Assembly: GCF_900635815.1 (NCBI RefSeq)
Contig: NZ_LR134173.1
Span: forward strand, 719,501-783,500
DNA length: 64,000 nucleotides
DNA from: Legionella cherrii
GTDB taxonomy: Bacteria > Pseudomonadota > Gammaproteobacteria > Legionellales > Legionellaceae
Direction: 5' to 3'
Shown here: in pieces, positions 41,607 through 51,055 of the stretch
Position numbering within the stretch: position 1 is the stretch's first letter
How the letters are laid out: every line of letters begins with the position of its first letter
The notes under the pieces: model-generated
Told to the model about the DNA's origin: nothing
Databases searched by the model: none
The model's input: the letters and a program-made list of their open reading frames with translations, nothing else
Translations under genes and position numbers: made by a program

Positions 41607-42623
41607 CTAATCTGTAGAGCTGGAATTAAAAGTTAAAATATAGCGAGAAGGATGTTCTGGATGATAACTAACACTTTTTAATTCTTTTGAATAATTATTA
41701 TTGGTGAAATTTGCAATGGTTTTACACCAAAACCGCAAAGCAAGAACATTTTCAGGAATTACGCTTACCTCCCATTGCCCAGGATGAGTTTTCCAAAGTT
41801 TCTCGGCAATTTGAGCAGCTACACCTTTGCCTTGAAATTTTGCCAAAATAAAGAATTCCCCCATGTTCCATTGAGTAGTTGCTGAAATGCCGATTTTATT
41901 CAGTAATACAAAACCAGCAAGTTCTCTTTCTACGAGGACAAGAAATGCTTTCCGGGTAGGGTCCTCAAAATAAATTTTAAAATCGAAACTCTCATAAAGA
42001 CCGTCCTTTGGACAAGCCCAATCATCGGAGATAAATCCACAATAACGTGACATATCGTAAACATAAAAACGGGCCATATTTTGAATGGTTGGATAATCCT
42101 TGATAGAAGCAGGTAGAAGAAATGGATGAAAGGGCTTGCGGTTATTTTCTTGGATTTTATTATCCAAAATTAAGGACATATAAACCATATTCCATTGATA
42201 TCCAGCAGGCTTTAAATTAAAAAGTGGTTGGAATCCCTGACGCTCATAGAATCTATAGGTATTTAAATAATTCGCATCACGTTCATCTGGAGATAAGGTT
42301 TCAACAGTGATTGTAAGTGCTGATTGAGCTACTGCATATCGAATTGCTTCCCGCATTAATGCATATCCAAGACCCTGTCCATGGTATTGACGAAAAATTC
42401 CCATCCAAAAAATAGTACCATTTCTTGGATATGGAAATTCTAAACTAAGGAGTCCTACATACCGCTTATTTACTTTTACTGCAAAATTGATGTGCTCTTT
42501 TACTCCATTTACATAGTATTCATTACATTCAGGTAGACCAAACCATTCAGGTAAATCGATAGTAATTTCCCTACATAACTGTTCAGCAACATTTGGTTGT
42601 ACTTGATCTATTTGATAGTTCAT
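41607..42623 (-). CDS. Tandem double GNAT acetyltransferase-like protein
   Basis: 338 residues with two GNAT-like halves. The first (about 1-150) has the acyl-CoA loop FRQYHGQGLGYALMREAIRYA; the second (about 175-335) has FILAKFQGKGVAAQIAEKLW. The linker contains a short hydrophilic segment (LDNKIQENNRKPFHPF). Tandem GNAT proteins are seen in other bacteria; no substrate can be deduced. It precedes the polysaccharide deacetylase-like gene on the same strand by 34 bases, so the two may be co-transcribed. Confidence 0.85.
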   Translation of the reverse strand: MNYQIDQVQPNVAEQLCREITIDLPEWFGLPECNEYYVNGVKEHINFAVKVNKRYVGLLSLEFPYPRNGTIFWMGIFRQYHGQGLGYALMREAIRYAVAQSALTITVETLSPDERDANYLNTYRFYERQGFQPLFNLKPAGYQWNMVYMSLILDNKIQENNRKPFHPFLLPASIKDYPTIQNMARFYVYDMSRYCGFISDDWACPKDGLYESFDFKIYFEDPTRKAFLVLVERELAGFVLLNKIGISATTQWNMGEFFILAKFQGKGVAAQIAEKLWKTHPGQWEVSVIPENVLALRFWCKTIANFTNNNYSKELKSVSYHPEHPSRYILTFNSSSTD

Positions 42624-42657
42624 TCTTTATACCCTATGGTCTTACTTTAATAAGCTT

Positions 42658-43602
42658 TTATACACTAGAGTTAATGGGTACGAATTCTAATTGTTTTAGT
42701 TTCGGGGTTAATTCGGTAATTCCTTGATGTTCATTACCATTACCATGCACTAGTATTATAGCTCCTGGAGTAATGGGCTGGTTTTTTGCTATCCAAGCAT
42801 CAGCACCTAAAGGGATTAAGCCAAATTTCTTTATCTGCATAATTAATTTTTTATTGGCAATAAGACCAGGGAATCTAAAGAAAATGGAAGGCACTTGATT
42901 TTGTTCTAAAAGATATTTTTCCGTTAACAGAATTTCACCCTCTTCATTAATCATCTCGGATAAAAGAAAGTTATTGGCGTAGGGTAAATCATCGTAATAA
43001 GGATGACTAAAGGAGTGATTGACCCAAGTAATTGTTAATTGTTTTTTTACTTGTAGATCCAATAGGTATTGAAACTCGTTTTGATGCATCAATAACCACA
43101 ATCCAGACATGGATATAGCCACAGGAATAGGTTTTTTATTCGATAAACTCGCTAATTGATCAAAAAACTCTTTTTCAAAGGGTACAGAAGATTGACACAT
43201 ATCTATAGTTAATATGTTGCCTAAAATAGTACTTTTAGCATGGGTTAAACCATAATTTTCCATTACATAGGGTTTTGAGGTGTATTTTTGCAGTAATTGA
43301 TAGTAATTGGTACTTGCAATCTGCCACTGGGCATAATCACCAAGGCGGTTACTATTTTTCCCATCAGTAAGGGAAATTTCGGTGATTGGTATAACACGGG
43401 TATCCAAGTTATTGGTATTCACGATTAAAAATGAAGGAATGTCATTTCTTTTGAACGTACGAAGAGCAATGGAAAGAGTCCCATCTTTCGTATAAACCGG
43501 TATATAGGTTCGTTGATAATCAGTAATCGTGATGTTTTCAGAGTATAAAATTGTTGAACTACAAATTAACGCAATATAAAAGCTAATTTTTAAAAATTTC
43601 AT
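42658..43602 (-). CDS. Polysaccharide deacetylase (NodB-homology)-like secreted protein
   Basis: 314 residues with an N-terminal signal peptide (MKFLKISFYIALICSSTILYSEN). Divergent NodB motifs are visible: LTIDMCQS (motif 1, only one Asp rather than the usual pair), VNHSFSHP (His-x-x-x-His metal motif), FFRFPG (motif 3 Arg-x-Pro-Gly) and AIILVHGN (motif 5 His). The metal-binding residues are present, so activity is plausible. Substrate, such as peptidoglycan or host glycan, is unknown. It is downstream of no clear regulator and diverges from the histidine kinase. Confidence 0.75.
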   Translation of the reverse strand: MKFLKISFYIALICSSTILYSENITITDYQRTYIPVYTKDGTLSIALRTFKRNDIPSFLIVNTNNLDTRVIPITEISLTDGKNSNRLGDYAQWQIASTNYYQLLQKYTSKPYVMENYGLTHAKSTILGNILTIDMCQSSVPFEKEFFDQLASLSNKKPIPVAISMSGLWLLMHQNEFQYLLDLQVKKQLTITWVNHSFSHPYYDDLPYANNFLLSEMINEEGEILLTEKYLLEQNQVPSIFFRFPGLIANKKLIMQIKKFGLIPLGADAWIAKNQPITPGAIILVHGNGNEHQGITELTPKLKQLEFVPINSSV

Positions 43603-43821
43603 TAATAATCAATGATAATTCCAAGTGTTAACTATTTTAAATTGTTGTGAAATGAAACACAAAATTTACTATTCGCAGGTTTAAATAATGATTTTTCTAT
43701 GGAATTAACATGACAAAACCGGTTTATATTTTAATGCAGCAAGGGATACCCTTAGTTCATTATCATTGGAAATGTACTAGTATTGAACTAAGGGAATAAT
43801 CAATTGCTCTAAGTGCTTACC

Positions 43822-45561
43822 ATGTTTACCCAATTAATCAATTATTTTATTCCAGAAAGGATTAAAGCATGTCGTGAAGATTATTTTCGCGCCAAAAATA
43901 TTCTTGGTGGCGTCATAATTGCCGCTACCTCAGCGCCTTTTTTTGCATTTTTTTATTATTTTTTTGGCGCAGCGGCTGCTGCTTTGGTGATTTTACTCGA
44001 AGGGACTTGCATTGTAGGTGCCGCATTTATATTAAAGAATTCAGGATCAGTATTTTGGGCACGTGAGCTCATTGTCGGTAGTTTAGCGCTAAGTTTATTT
44101 TGGTTGGGTTATACTACTGGGGGAATATTTGCACCGGCAACATTTTGGCTCGCTTTACCGCCCATAACGGCATTCTTTTTTGGTGGTATTAAATCAGGGA
44201 TCTTTTCGGCTTGTGTATGCAGCATAGCGGTAATTCTGATCTATGTTTTAGGATTCTTTGCTTTATCAACCCCCTCATTAGCGATTGCGCACTCACCACA
44301 TTTGGACATCATATCCATTTTAGGTTTGTTGTTTATTATTTTATGTCTGGCTTATTTTTATGACAAAAGAGCTTTAGAGTTTATAAAGAGCTTAGAGGAT
44401 GCATTAAATAAAGAAAAAGTAATTACAAAAAAATTGGAAATGCGGACTCGGTCTTTGCAAGATCAGAAAGCTGTGACTGAAATAGAGCGATCATCTAAAA
44501 ATTTATTACACAATGTTTTAGAAAGTTCGCGAGAATATTCCATCATAGCCACTACCTCGACTGGCGACATTTTAATTTGGAATAAGGGTGCGTTTTATAA
44601 TTATGGATATACAGCAGAAGAAGTTGTGGGTAAGGCAAATATCGAAATACTCCATACACGAGAATATGTTGAATCAGGGCAATATAAACGTTTTTTAGAA
44701 AAAGTTAACATGGAACGTGAGGCTGAAGAGATTATCGAACAAGTTCGAAAAGACGGTTCTCATTTTATTGCCTCGGTTGTAATGACAATACGCAAGGATG
44801 ATGAAGGCGTGCCCATTGGTTATCTCAACATTTCACACAATATTACCCAGCAGAAACGCTTAGAAGAGCAATTGATTAAAATTAATAAAGAATTAGAACA
44901 ATTCGCCTACATTGTTTCACATGATTTAAAGGCACCTCTGCGTGCGATTGAACTGCTTTCTACCTGGATTGAGGAAGATAGTGGTAATAAATTAGATGAG
45001 CAAGGTAGGAAGAATTTTGCTTTATTACGCAGTCGGGTGATACGCATGTCCAATTTAATATCGGGCGTTTTAGGGTATTCACGAGTTGGATATACAGAAA
45101 AGAAAATACAAACAGTCAATACTAGGGATCTTATCAAAGGGACAATTGAAACCCTAGATCCCGCTAAAAGTTTTACTATACATTATGCTGAACATCTTCC
45201 AACAGTATATGCTGATGAAATTCAATTAAGTCAAATTTTTTCTAATTTAATTGATAACAGTATGAAACATCACCATAAAAAAACAGGTAACATTGAAATT
45301 GATGCGAAAGAGATTGATGATTTTTATGAGTTTTCTATTAAGGATGATGGCCCTGGTATCGAATCGGAATACCATGAAAAAATTTTTACCATATTTCAAA
45401 CTTTAAGAGGGCGTGATGAATTTGAAAGTACAGGCGTGGGTTTAACCATTGTAAAAAAAATCATTGAATTAAATGGTGGAAAAATAAGGGTGTATTCAGA
45501 ATTAGGCAAGGGCACCACTTTTTATTTTACTTGGCCTAAGAAGCCCAAAAACTCGGAGTAA
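43822..45561 (+). CDS. Membrane PAS sensor histidine kinase
   Basis: 579 residues from the ATG at 43822; an in-frame GTG at 43813 adds three. About six membrane helices form the N-terminal sensor (about 28-195). A PAS domain follows (about 225-350, with DILIWNKGAFYNYGYTAEEVVGK), then the HisKA domain with phosphoacceptor His367 (VSHDLKAPLRAIE) and an HATPase with NLIDNSMKHHHK, DDGPGI and TGVGLTIVKKI. No receiver domain or adjacent response regulator is present, so this is an orphan kinase. The signal is not predictable. Similar kinase cores occur in light-or redox-sensing proteins, but no cofactor motif is evident. Confidence 0.9.
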   Translation: MFTQLINYFIPERIKACREDYFRAKNILGGVIIAATSAPFFAFFYYFFGAAAAALVILLEGTCIVGAAFILKNSGSVFWARELIVGSLALSLFWLGYTTGGIFAPATFWLALPPITAFFFGGIKSGIFSACVCSIAVILIYVLGFFALSTPSLAIAHSPHLDIISILGLLFIILCLAYFYDKRALEFIKSLEDALNKEKVITKKLEMRTRSLQDQKAVTEIERSSKNLLHNVLESSREYSIIATTSTGDILIWNKGAFYNYGYTAEEVVGKANIEILHTREYVESGQYKRFLEKVNMEREAEEIIEQVRKDGSHFIASVVMTIRKDDEGVPIGYLNISHNITQQKRLEEQLIKINKELEQFAYIVSHDLKAPLRAIELLSTWIEEDSGNKLDEQGRKNFALLRSRVIRMSNLISGVLGYSRVGYTEKKIQTVNTRDLIKGTIETLDPAKSFTIHYAEHLPTVYADEIQLSQIFSNLIDNSMKHHHKKTGNIEIDAKEIDDFYEFSIKDDGPGIESEYHEKIFTIFQTLRGRDEFESTGVGLTIVKKIIELNGGKIRVYSELGKGTTFYFTWPKKPKNSE

Positions 45562-45749
45562 CTCCTTGGCCTGGAATTTTATTATGATGCCTTCATTGGG
45601 TGTTCGCAGTGTTTTAGAACAAGAAGAAAATTTCTTTTTTGAGTTAAATAGTAAACCGGGTTGCTTGCTACAGTACTATGGTTGTTATTAGATATAATTT
45701 CATCTATTCTGGTACGTTTCATCTATAAAAACAGACTAAAAATAAGAGT

Positions 45750-46766
45750 ATGACACTATCTACCAAAGCGATTCTGGGTGCCCTGGGAAAACCCACTGCC
45801 TCAACAAAAGAATTTCCCATTGATCCCAATGAACTTACAACGGAATATGCGCTTGCGGAAGTGATTGATGCACACCATGTGTCCTTGCAAGATACGGATA
45901 TGGTGGTGATTCTTTCCGGGCGAAGTGGATTTTTTGGTAGCTATTTGGAAGTGGCAGCTGATAAGTTTGTTTTATGTGAAAACGAATACGATAAAACCGA
46001 TACGGTACGTCGAATGGAATATGGAATTAACATCGCAAAACGATGTACACAAAACAATCTTAAAAACGGCATGACTAAACCTGTTTATATTTATTTCAAT
46101 GGCGTTCAGCGACAAAATGAGGAGTTGAGGACCATATTGAAAGCAAAAGGAGAGTTCAATGGGTATCCTGCTGCGTTATTTATTATTGATGCGATTCCGT
46201 TTGACAATACTCTTGGGCAAGTTCTTGGGTTGAGTCGATTTCTTGATACGCACTGGAGCCTTTTTTGTAAAACCCACAATTTATCTCGTCCACCAAATCT
46301 AGTGATTTGTACCAGCAGCTATCATGTTCCTCGAGTCACGCTTGCCCATGGCGCAAACTCCCCTTTACTCACCGCTACCTTTTGGCACAACCAACCGGAG
46401 TTAGTAAAAAAATTATCTCACACGATGCGGAGCTATATTTTAAATCCCGGTGAGACTCTTAAAAAGTCGAGTTTAGTGGTATTGGGCTGCGACCGACAGA
46501 TTACGGCAAACCCATGTTGGGAAAAAGATTTAAAAGGGGATATGGAAGCCCGGGTTCGCTATTCCTTTTTACAAAAAGTTCCCTCCATTGCCCAAAAGCG
46601 TGCTGATAATGATGTGACCGTTAAAAGCGCCCTGGTTTTAAAAAGTTTTTATAATCTGTTCAAAGAAAGGATATTTTTTGAAACGATGAGCGATCAGAAT
46701 CCCAACAAGGAACAAGTAAGTCGGGATAAGGACAATTCAAGCAGTATTTCGCTCACAAATCAGTAG
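45750..46766 (+). CDS. Putative DUF218 (YdcF-like)-fold hypothetical protein
   Basis: 338 residues, cytosolic in appearance. The layout resembles a YdcF/ElyC DUF218 domain: MVVILSGRSGFF near the N-terminus, YIYFNGVQRQNEELRTIL, then PNLVICTSSYHVPRVTLAHG, similar to the usual TSxYHxxR motif. The assignment is from motif form only. The C-terminus is polar and Asn/Ser-rich (SDQNPNKEQVSRDKDNSSSISLTNQ). It lies between an orphan kinase and a membrane protein, and close to oriC. A Dot/Icm effector role is possible but unsupported by a clear Glu-rich tail. Confidence 0.6.
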   Translation: MTLSTKAILGALGKPTASTKEFPIDPNELTTEYALAEVIDAHHVSLQDTDMVVILSGRSGFFGSYLEVAADKFVLCENEYDKTDTVRRMEYGINIAKRCTQNNLKNGMTKPVYIYFNGVQRQNEELRTILKAKGEFNGYPAALFIIDAIPFDNTLGQVLGLSRFLDTHWSLFCKTHNLSRPPNLVICTSSYHVPRVTLAHGANSPLLTATFWHNQPELVKKLSHTMRSYILNPGETLKKSSLVVLGCDRQITANPCWEKDLKGDMEARVRYSFLQKVPSIAQKRADNDVTVKSALVLKSFYNLFKERIFFETMSDQNPNKEQVSRDKDNSSSISLTNQ

Positions 46767-46914
46767 GATTTGCCAATAGATTAAAGCTCATTAAAAGCTA
46801 CCTATTTATTATTGCTTGGGTAAAGAGTAGGGAACTTGATCATGTTCTTTAGAAAGGATGGTATGAATCATTTGCGCTGTTTGGGGTAACCTAATGATTC
46901 TCAGTGATTAGGAT

Positions 46915-47928
46915 TTGTTCATGGAATTTTTTAAATCCGTATTAAATGGTATTGGATCAGGAGCCGGGGTCGCATGGCCATTGTTTGGAATCGTTTTTAC
47001 TTTATTCGGTGGGGCGGTTGCCAGCCTTTTTTCTTTAACTTTGGGGATTATTTCAATTTCTTTGTTTTTTGCTGTTGGCATTCCTATTTTCTATTTTTCA
47101 TATCAAGAAATGAAAAATGAAGAAGGAAGATTTCAAGAGCAATTAGATAAAAATCAACAAAAATTATTAACAGATATCCAGGATTATCTAAATAGCATTT
47201 ATCGGTTTGCGCTGCATGAAAAAAGGAAAACGGATGTTCATGAACTATTCGCACGAATCCTCATCATGGATCTCAATAAAATTGCCCATGTGGATGCGCG
47301 TTCACCTTTATACCTAATTCTGTCGCTTCTCTATGAGGAATATAAATTAAAGCAAACTATTCCTGATAATAAAGTTATCTTAGATCATCTTGTTCATAAC
47401 ATATCCCTATCCCCTACGCCCTTATCTCAAAAAATGGTTCCTCCTTTTTTTACATTTGTAGGTACTTTTGGTTCTATAACAGGGTGTAGCGCTGGGGTTT
47501 CAGGGGTATTGACAGGTATGGGACTGTTTTCAAGTTTTGCCGCCTTTCCTTTGTTAGGATGGGGAATTTTAGCCTTTGCATTAGTTAGTGGCATTTTAAT
47601 GGCTTCTGAATCCATGGCTAAAACGAATGAGCGTTTTAAAAAGAAAGAGTTAAATCAAACAATAAAAAATATACATAGTCAATTAAGCAAGGCAACCATT
47701 GAACGTGATTTAACTGCAAGATTATATAGTACGTTCACCTCATTAAAGGAGCAGGGTGAAGATAAAGGAGTAGCGGATCTCAATCAACCCATCTTAGCCC
47801 ATTCTTTTTTTAACCGCGCAACCGAAAAGAAGACTAAATTGACTTTTTCCTCTTTTTTTAATCTAAAGCAATCGCATTCTGGCAACTCACAAGATGATGC
47901 CCATGCTTTTTATAGTCCTTTTTCTTAA
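46915..47928 (+). CDS. Membrane protein with coiled linker, effector candidate
   Basis: 337 residues. Two hydrophobic regions (about 12-65 and 178-228) are each rich in Gly and Phe and may form hairpins (TLFGGAVASLFSLTLGIISISLFFAVGIPIFYF and TGMGLFSSFAAFPLLGWGILAFALVSGILM). A charged helix (about 65-115) and a coiled region (about 230-265) separate them. The C-terminus is polar and ends HAFYSPFS. No catalytic motif is visible. The hairpin-coil-hairpin pattern is common among Legionella effectors that embed in host membranes, but no family is recognised. It is the last gene before the predicted oriC. The preceding DUF218-like gene is 148 bases upstream. Confidence 0.6.
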   Translation: MFMEFFKSVLNGIGSGAGVAWPLFGIVFTLFGGAVASLFSLTLGIISISLFFAVGIPIFYFSYQEMKNEEGRFQEQLDKNQQKLLTDIQDYLNSIYRFALHEKRKTDVHELFARILIMDLNKIAHVDARSPLYLILSLLYEEYKLKQTIPDNKVILDHLVHNISLSPTPLSQKMVPPFFTFVGTFGSITGCSAGVSGVLTGMGLFSSFAAFPLLGWGILAFALVSGILMASESMAKTNERFKKKELNQTIKNIHSQLSKATIERDLTARLYSTFTSLKEQGEDKGVADLNQPILAHSFFNRATEKKTKLTFSSFFNLKQSHSGNSQDDAHAFYSPFS

Positions 47929-48321
47929 TGACTTCTTATTTCAACTCCATTTACATTATTTATCATAATGTTCTTGATGATTATTATGAGACTGCATCGC
48001 TTGAGCAGGTATTTATTTTATGAAAGAAAGGTGGTTTAGCCAACTCCCGTTTTTTAAGGAGCTTCAAGTTTTTTATGCTGGAGTCAGGAAAAATATCCAC
48101 ATTTTTTTGTGGATAACTTTTCTTTATTCTAAAGCCTGAGTATAATTTGCTTGCAGCAGCACCTTAGTGAACTGAAGAAGTTTCTACTTCTTCACTTCTG
48201 CGAAGTAATTTTCATGCTTAATTATCTTGCTGTCCAGGTACTTTCAGTGGCATATTTAAATGCTGTGGATAATTAGTTTTAATATTCTTTTTACCACCCT
48301 TCTTTGATGAGGAGTTAAGTT
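47929..48321. promoter_or_regulatory. Putative oriC / dnaA upstream region with DnaA boxes
   Basis: 393 bases upstream of dnaA. There are two perfect DnaA boxes on the minus strand, TGTGGATAA at 48108-48116 and 48264-48272, and a one-mismatch inverted box ATATCCACA at 48093-48101 that faces the first across six T. A/T-rich stretches surround them. Position directly before dnaA, strand change and neighbouring genes fit an origin and dnaA autoregulation. No origin-unwinding motif was confirmed. Confidence 0.65.
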
Positions 48322-49704
48322 GTGTCAGCATCTGTTTGGCAAAAATGTTTAGGACTGTTACAAGATGAGTATTCTGCTCAACAATTTAATACCTGGTTGC
48401 GTCCTTTACAGGCTCATACAGATGAGCAACGGTTTATTTTATTTGCCCCGAATCGATTTGTTGTGGATTGGGTAAAAAAACATTTTTTTTCTCGAATCGA
48501 AGAATTAATTAAACAATTTTGTGGTGATGAGATTAAATCAATATCCATTGAAATTGGGAGCAAGGCTTCCAGTACCGACTCTGATTCGAGCTCTTCGGGT
48601 TCATTTTCATCTGAAGTTAAAACATCTGCTCCAACGAATTCTCCAGAAATTAAGGCTGTTCCAAAAAAAGCGGTGGATTATAAGAGCAGCCACTTAAATA
48701 AAAAATTTGTTTTTGAAAGCTTTGTTGAAGGTAATTCTAACCAGCTTGCTCGTGCCGCCTCCATGCAGGTGGCAGAGCGACCTGGTGATGCATATAATCC
48801 CTTATTCATTTACGGCGGGGTGGGTTTAGGAAAAACCCATCTGATGCATGCTATTGGTAATGCCATACTTAAGAATAATCCTGATGCCAAAATTCTTTAT
48901 TTGCATTCTGAACGTTTTGTTGCAGATATGGTTAAGGCTATTCAGACTAATTCAATCAATGAATTTAAACGCTTTTATCGCTCTTTGAATGCGTTGCTTA
49001 TTGATGACATCCAGTTTTTTGCGGGTAAAGACCGATCGCAAGAAGAATTTTTCCATACCTTTAATGCATTATTGGAAGGCCAACAGCAAATCATTTTAAC
49101 CAGTGATCGATATCCCAAAGAAATTGAGGGGATGGAGGAACGATTAAAATCTCGGTTTGGTTGGGGATTAACTGTAGCAGTTGAGCCGCCTGAGCTTGAA
49201 ACTCGCGTCGCTATTTTGATTAGCAAAGCCGAGCAATCCAATATCGAATTGCCTTATGAAGTGGCTTTCTTTATTGCAAAACGCATTCGTTCTAATGTCA
49301 GAGAGCTAGAAGGTGCTTTACGCAGGGTTATTGCTAATGCTCATTTTACTGGTAAACCAATTACTATTGAATTTGTTCATGAAGCCTTACGTGACCTTTT
49401 GGCACTTCAGGATAAATTAGTTACGATTGAAAACATTCAAAAAACAGTTGCTGAATATTATAAGGTCAAGGTGGCTGATATATTATCAAAACGACGTAGC
49501 CGCTCTATTGCTCGGCCTAGACAAATGGCTATGGCTTTAAGTAAAGAGTTAACCAACCATAGTTTGCCTGAAATTGGTGATCATTTTGGTGGTCGTGATC
49601 ACACAACGGTTATTCATGCTTGCAGAAAGGTTAAGGAATTGGTTCAGGATGACAGTGATTTTGCTGAAGATTATAAAAATTTAATGCGTATTTTATCTTC
49701 TTAA
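48322..49704 (+). CDS. dnaA: Chromosomal replication initiator DnaA
   Basis: 460 residues starting at GTG (48322-48324) with GAGGAG upstream. Domain I (about 1-80) starts [24 protein letters not shown]. Domain II (about 90-125) is Ser-rich. The AAA+ domain has Walker [10 protein letters not shown] at 165-173 and [10 protein letters not shown]. Domain IV carries the DnaA-box recognition signature [15 protein letters not shown]. It initiates replication at oriC. Boxes lie just upstream. A 247-base gap separates it from dnaN. Confidence 0.99.
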   Translation: MSASVWQKCLGLLQDEYSAQQFNTWLRPLQAHTDEQRFILFAPNRFVVDWVKKHFFSRIEELIKQFCGDEIKSISIEIGSKASSTDSDSSSSGSFSSEVKTSAPTNSPEIKAVPKKAVDYKSSHLNKKFVFESFVEGNSNQLARAASMQVAERPGDAYNPLFIYGGVGLGKTHLMHAIGNAILKNNPDAKILYLHSERFVADMVKAIQTNSINEFKRFYRSLNALLIDDIQFFAGKDRSQEEFFHTFNALLEGQQQIILTSDRYPKEIEGMEERLKSRFGWGLTVAVEPPELETRVAILISKAEQSNIELPYEVAFFIAKRIRSNVRELEGALRRVIANAHFTGKPITIEFVHEALRDLLALQDKLVTIENIQKTVAEYYKVKVADILSKRRSRSIARPRQMAMALSKELTNHSLPEIGDHFGGRDHTTVIHACRKVKELVQDDSDFAEDYKNLMRILSS

Positions 49705-49951
49705 TGCATAAAATGAGAGATCTGCTGATGTAGGGTATGCCTAAATCCTAATTTGTCTATTGGTTTGTATTTATTTAATCCTGCTTCATGCCCTAGTTCT
49801 GAATGCGCTACGAGTAAGTTAAGCAAATTGCCTACGTCGCGCGTCGTGTTCGTGGGGCGTAGTGAGTCAGGGCTTATTTTAACAGAATGACAGTGAGTTA
49901 GGACTGGGGACGATGAGGTGTTTGTTAGTTAGCTGAATATGGAGTTCTATC
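49705..49951. repeat. GC-rich imperfect inverted-repeat island between dnaA and dnaN
   Basis: Within the A/T-rich gap a patch at 49790-49873 is unusually G/C-rich and imperfectly palindromic: GCCCT (49790-49794) against AGGGC (49869-49873), and CTACG (49832-49836) against CGTAG (49858-49862). It may form an mRNA hairpin reducing readthrough, or be a repeat of unrecognised type. No gene seen. Confidence 0.35.
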
Positions 49952-51055
49952 TTGTTTGAATTCGCTATAAAAAAAGAAGACTTACTTGCCCCAATACTTA
50001 CAGTGGCAGGTGCTGTAGATAAAAAACAATCCTTAGCTATTTTGTCGAACTTTTACTTTAAATTGGCAGATGGCTTATTGAACATCACAGCTACCGACTT
50101 GGAAATCGAAATTTCCGCACAAGTTGCTTGCCAATCCGGATCACAGGCTGGCAGTATTACGGTGCCTGCTAAAAAATTTATTGATATTTTTCGTTCCTTA
50201 GATGATGAAGCGACACCTAATGTGGTCGTTGACAATGGCCTTTTAACCATTAAGCAAGGACGAAGTTCATTTAAGTTAGCGACCTTACCCGCTGATAGTT
50301 ATCCACTTAGTGAAGATGAGTGTAATGAAGTTGAATTAACTATCCCCCGTTTGGTTTTACTCAAGCTGTTGCAATCGACTCATTTTGCCATGGCACAGCA
50401 GGATGTTCGCGTATTCCTTAATGGCTTATTTCTTGATTTTGAAGCTAACCTTATTTCTGCTGTTGCAACGGATGGGCATAGAATGGCAATTTGCCGTCAT
50501 CAATGTTCTAATTCGAGTGAAAAAAAACTCTTGTTACCCAAAAAGGGAATTCAAGAGTTGTTACGACTTCTTAATAGCATTGATGATGAAGAAGTTTTAT
50601 TGGCTGCCGGTAAATCACATTTTAAATTAGTCTCACGTCAGTTTGTTTTTTTGTCGAAATTAATCGAAGCACGCTTCCCCCCTTATAATAAGGCAATTCC
50701 TAAAAATCAGGACAAACAAATCATTATTGATTGTTCTGTGTTTAAACGTTCGTTGTCTCGGATTGTTATTTTGGCTCATGAAAAATCTAGAGCGGTTATG
50801 CTCCACCTACAACCGGGTATGCTCACTTTAATAGCTAACAATAATGAACAGGAAGAGGCTGTGGAATCTTTAATAGCCGAAACTCAGGGAGATGAATTAA
50901 AAATTGGTTTGAACGCCACTTACTTACTTGATGTGCTTTCTCATTTTGGCGAAGGACAAATCCGTTTATCCTTATCCAATACAGACAGCAGTATTTTAAT
51001 TGAGTCCTTAGCTGACGATAATTACCAATACATTATTATGCCCATGAAAATATGA
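49952..51055 (+). CDS. dnaN: DNA polymerase III beta sliding clamp
   Basis: 367 residues, the standard clamp length. The start is TTG (49952-49954) with GGAG eight bases upstream; the nearest ATG is in another frame. It has three topologically similar domains, with VAGAVDKKQSLAILSNFY, ATDLEIEISAQV and the closing YQYIIMPMKI. It encircles DNA and tethers polymerases. The stop overlaps the recF start (ATGA), so the two are coupled. Confidence 0.98.
   Translation: MFEFAIKKEDLLAPILTVAGAVDKKQSLAILSNFYFKLADGLLNITATDLEIEISAQVACQSGSQAGSITVPAKKFIDIFRSLDDEATPNVVVDNGLLTIKQGRSSFKLATLPADSYPLSEDECNEVELTIPRLVLLKLLQSTHFAMAQQDVRVFLNGLFLDFEANLISAVATDGHRMAICRHQCSNSSEKKLLLPKKGIQELLRLLNSIDDEEVLLAAGKSHFKLVSRQFVFLSKLIEARFPPYNKAIPKNQDKQIIIDCSVFKRSLSRIVILAHEKSRAVMLHLQPGMLTLIANNNEQEEAVESLIAETQGDELKIGLNATYLLDVLSHFGEGQIRLSLSNTDSSILIESLADDNYQYIIMPMKI

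Noticed and set aside
45580..45690. 35-codon ORF (MMPSLGVRSVLEQEENFFFEL...)
   Set aside because: No ribosome site and no recognisable domain; probably chance.
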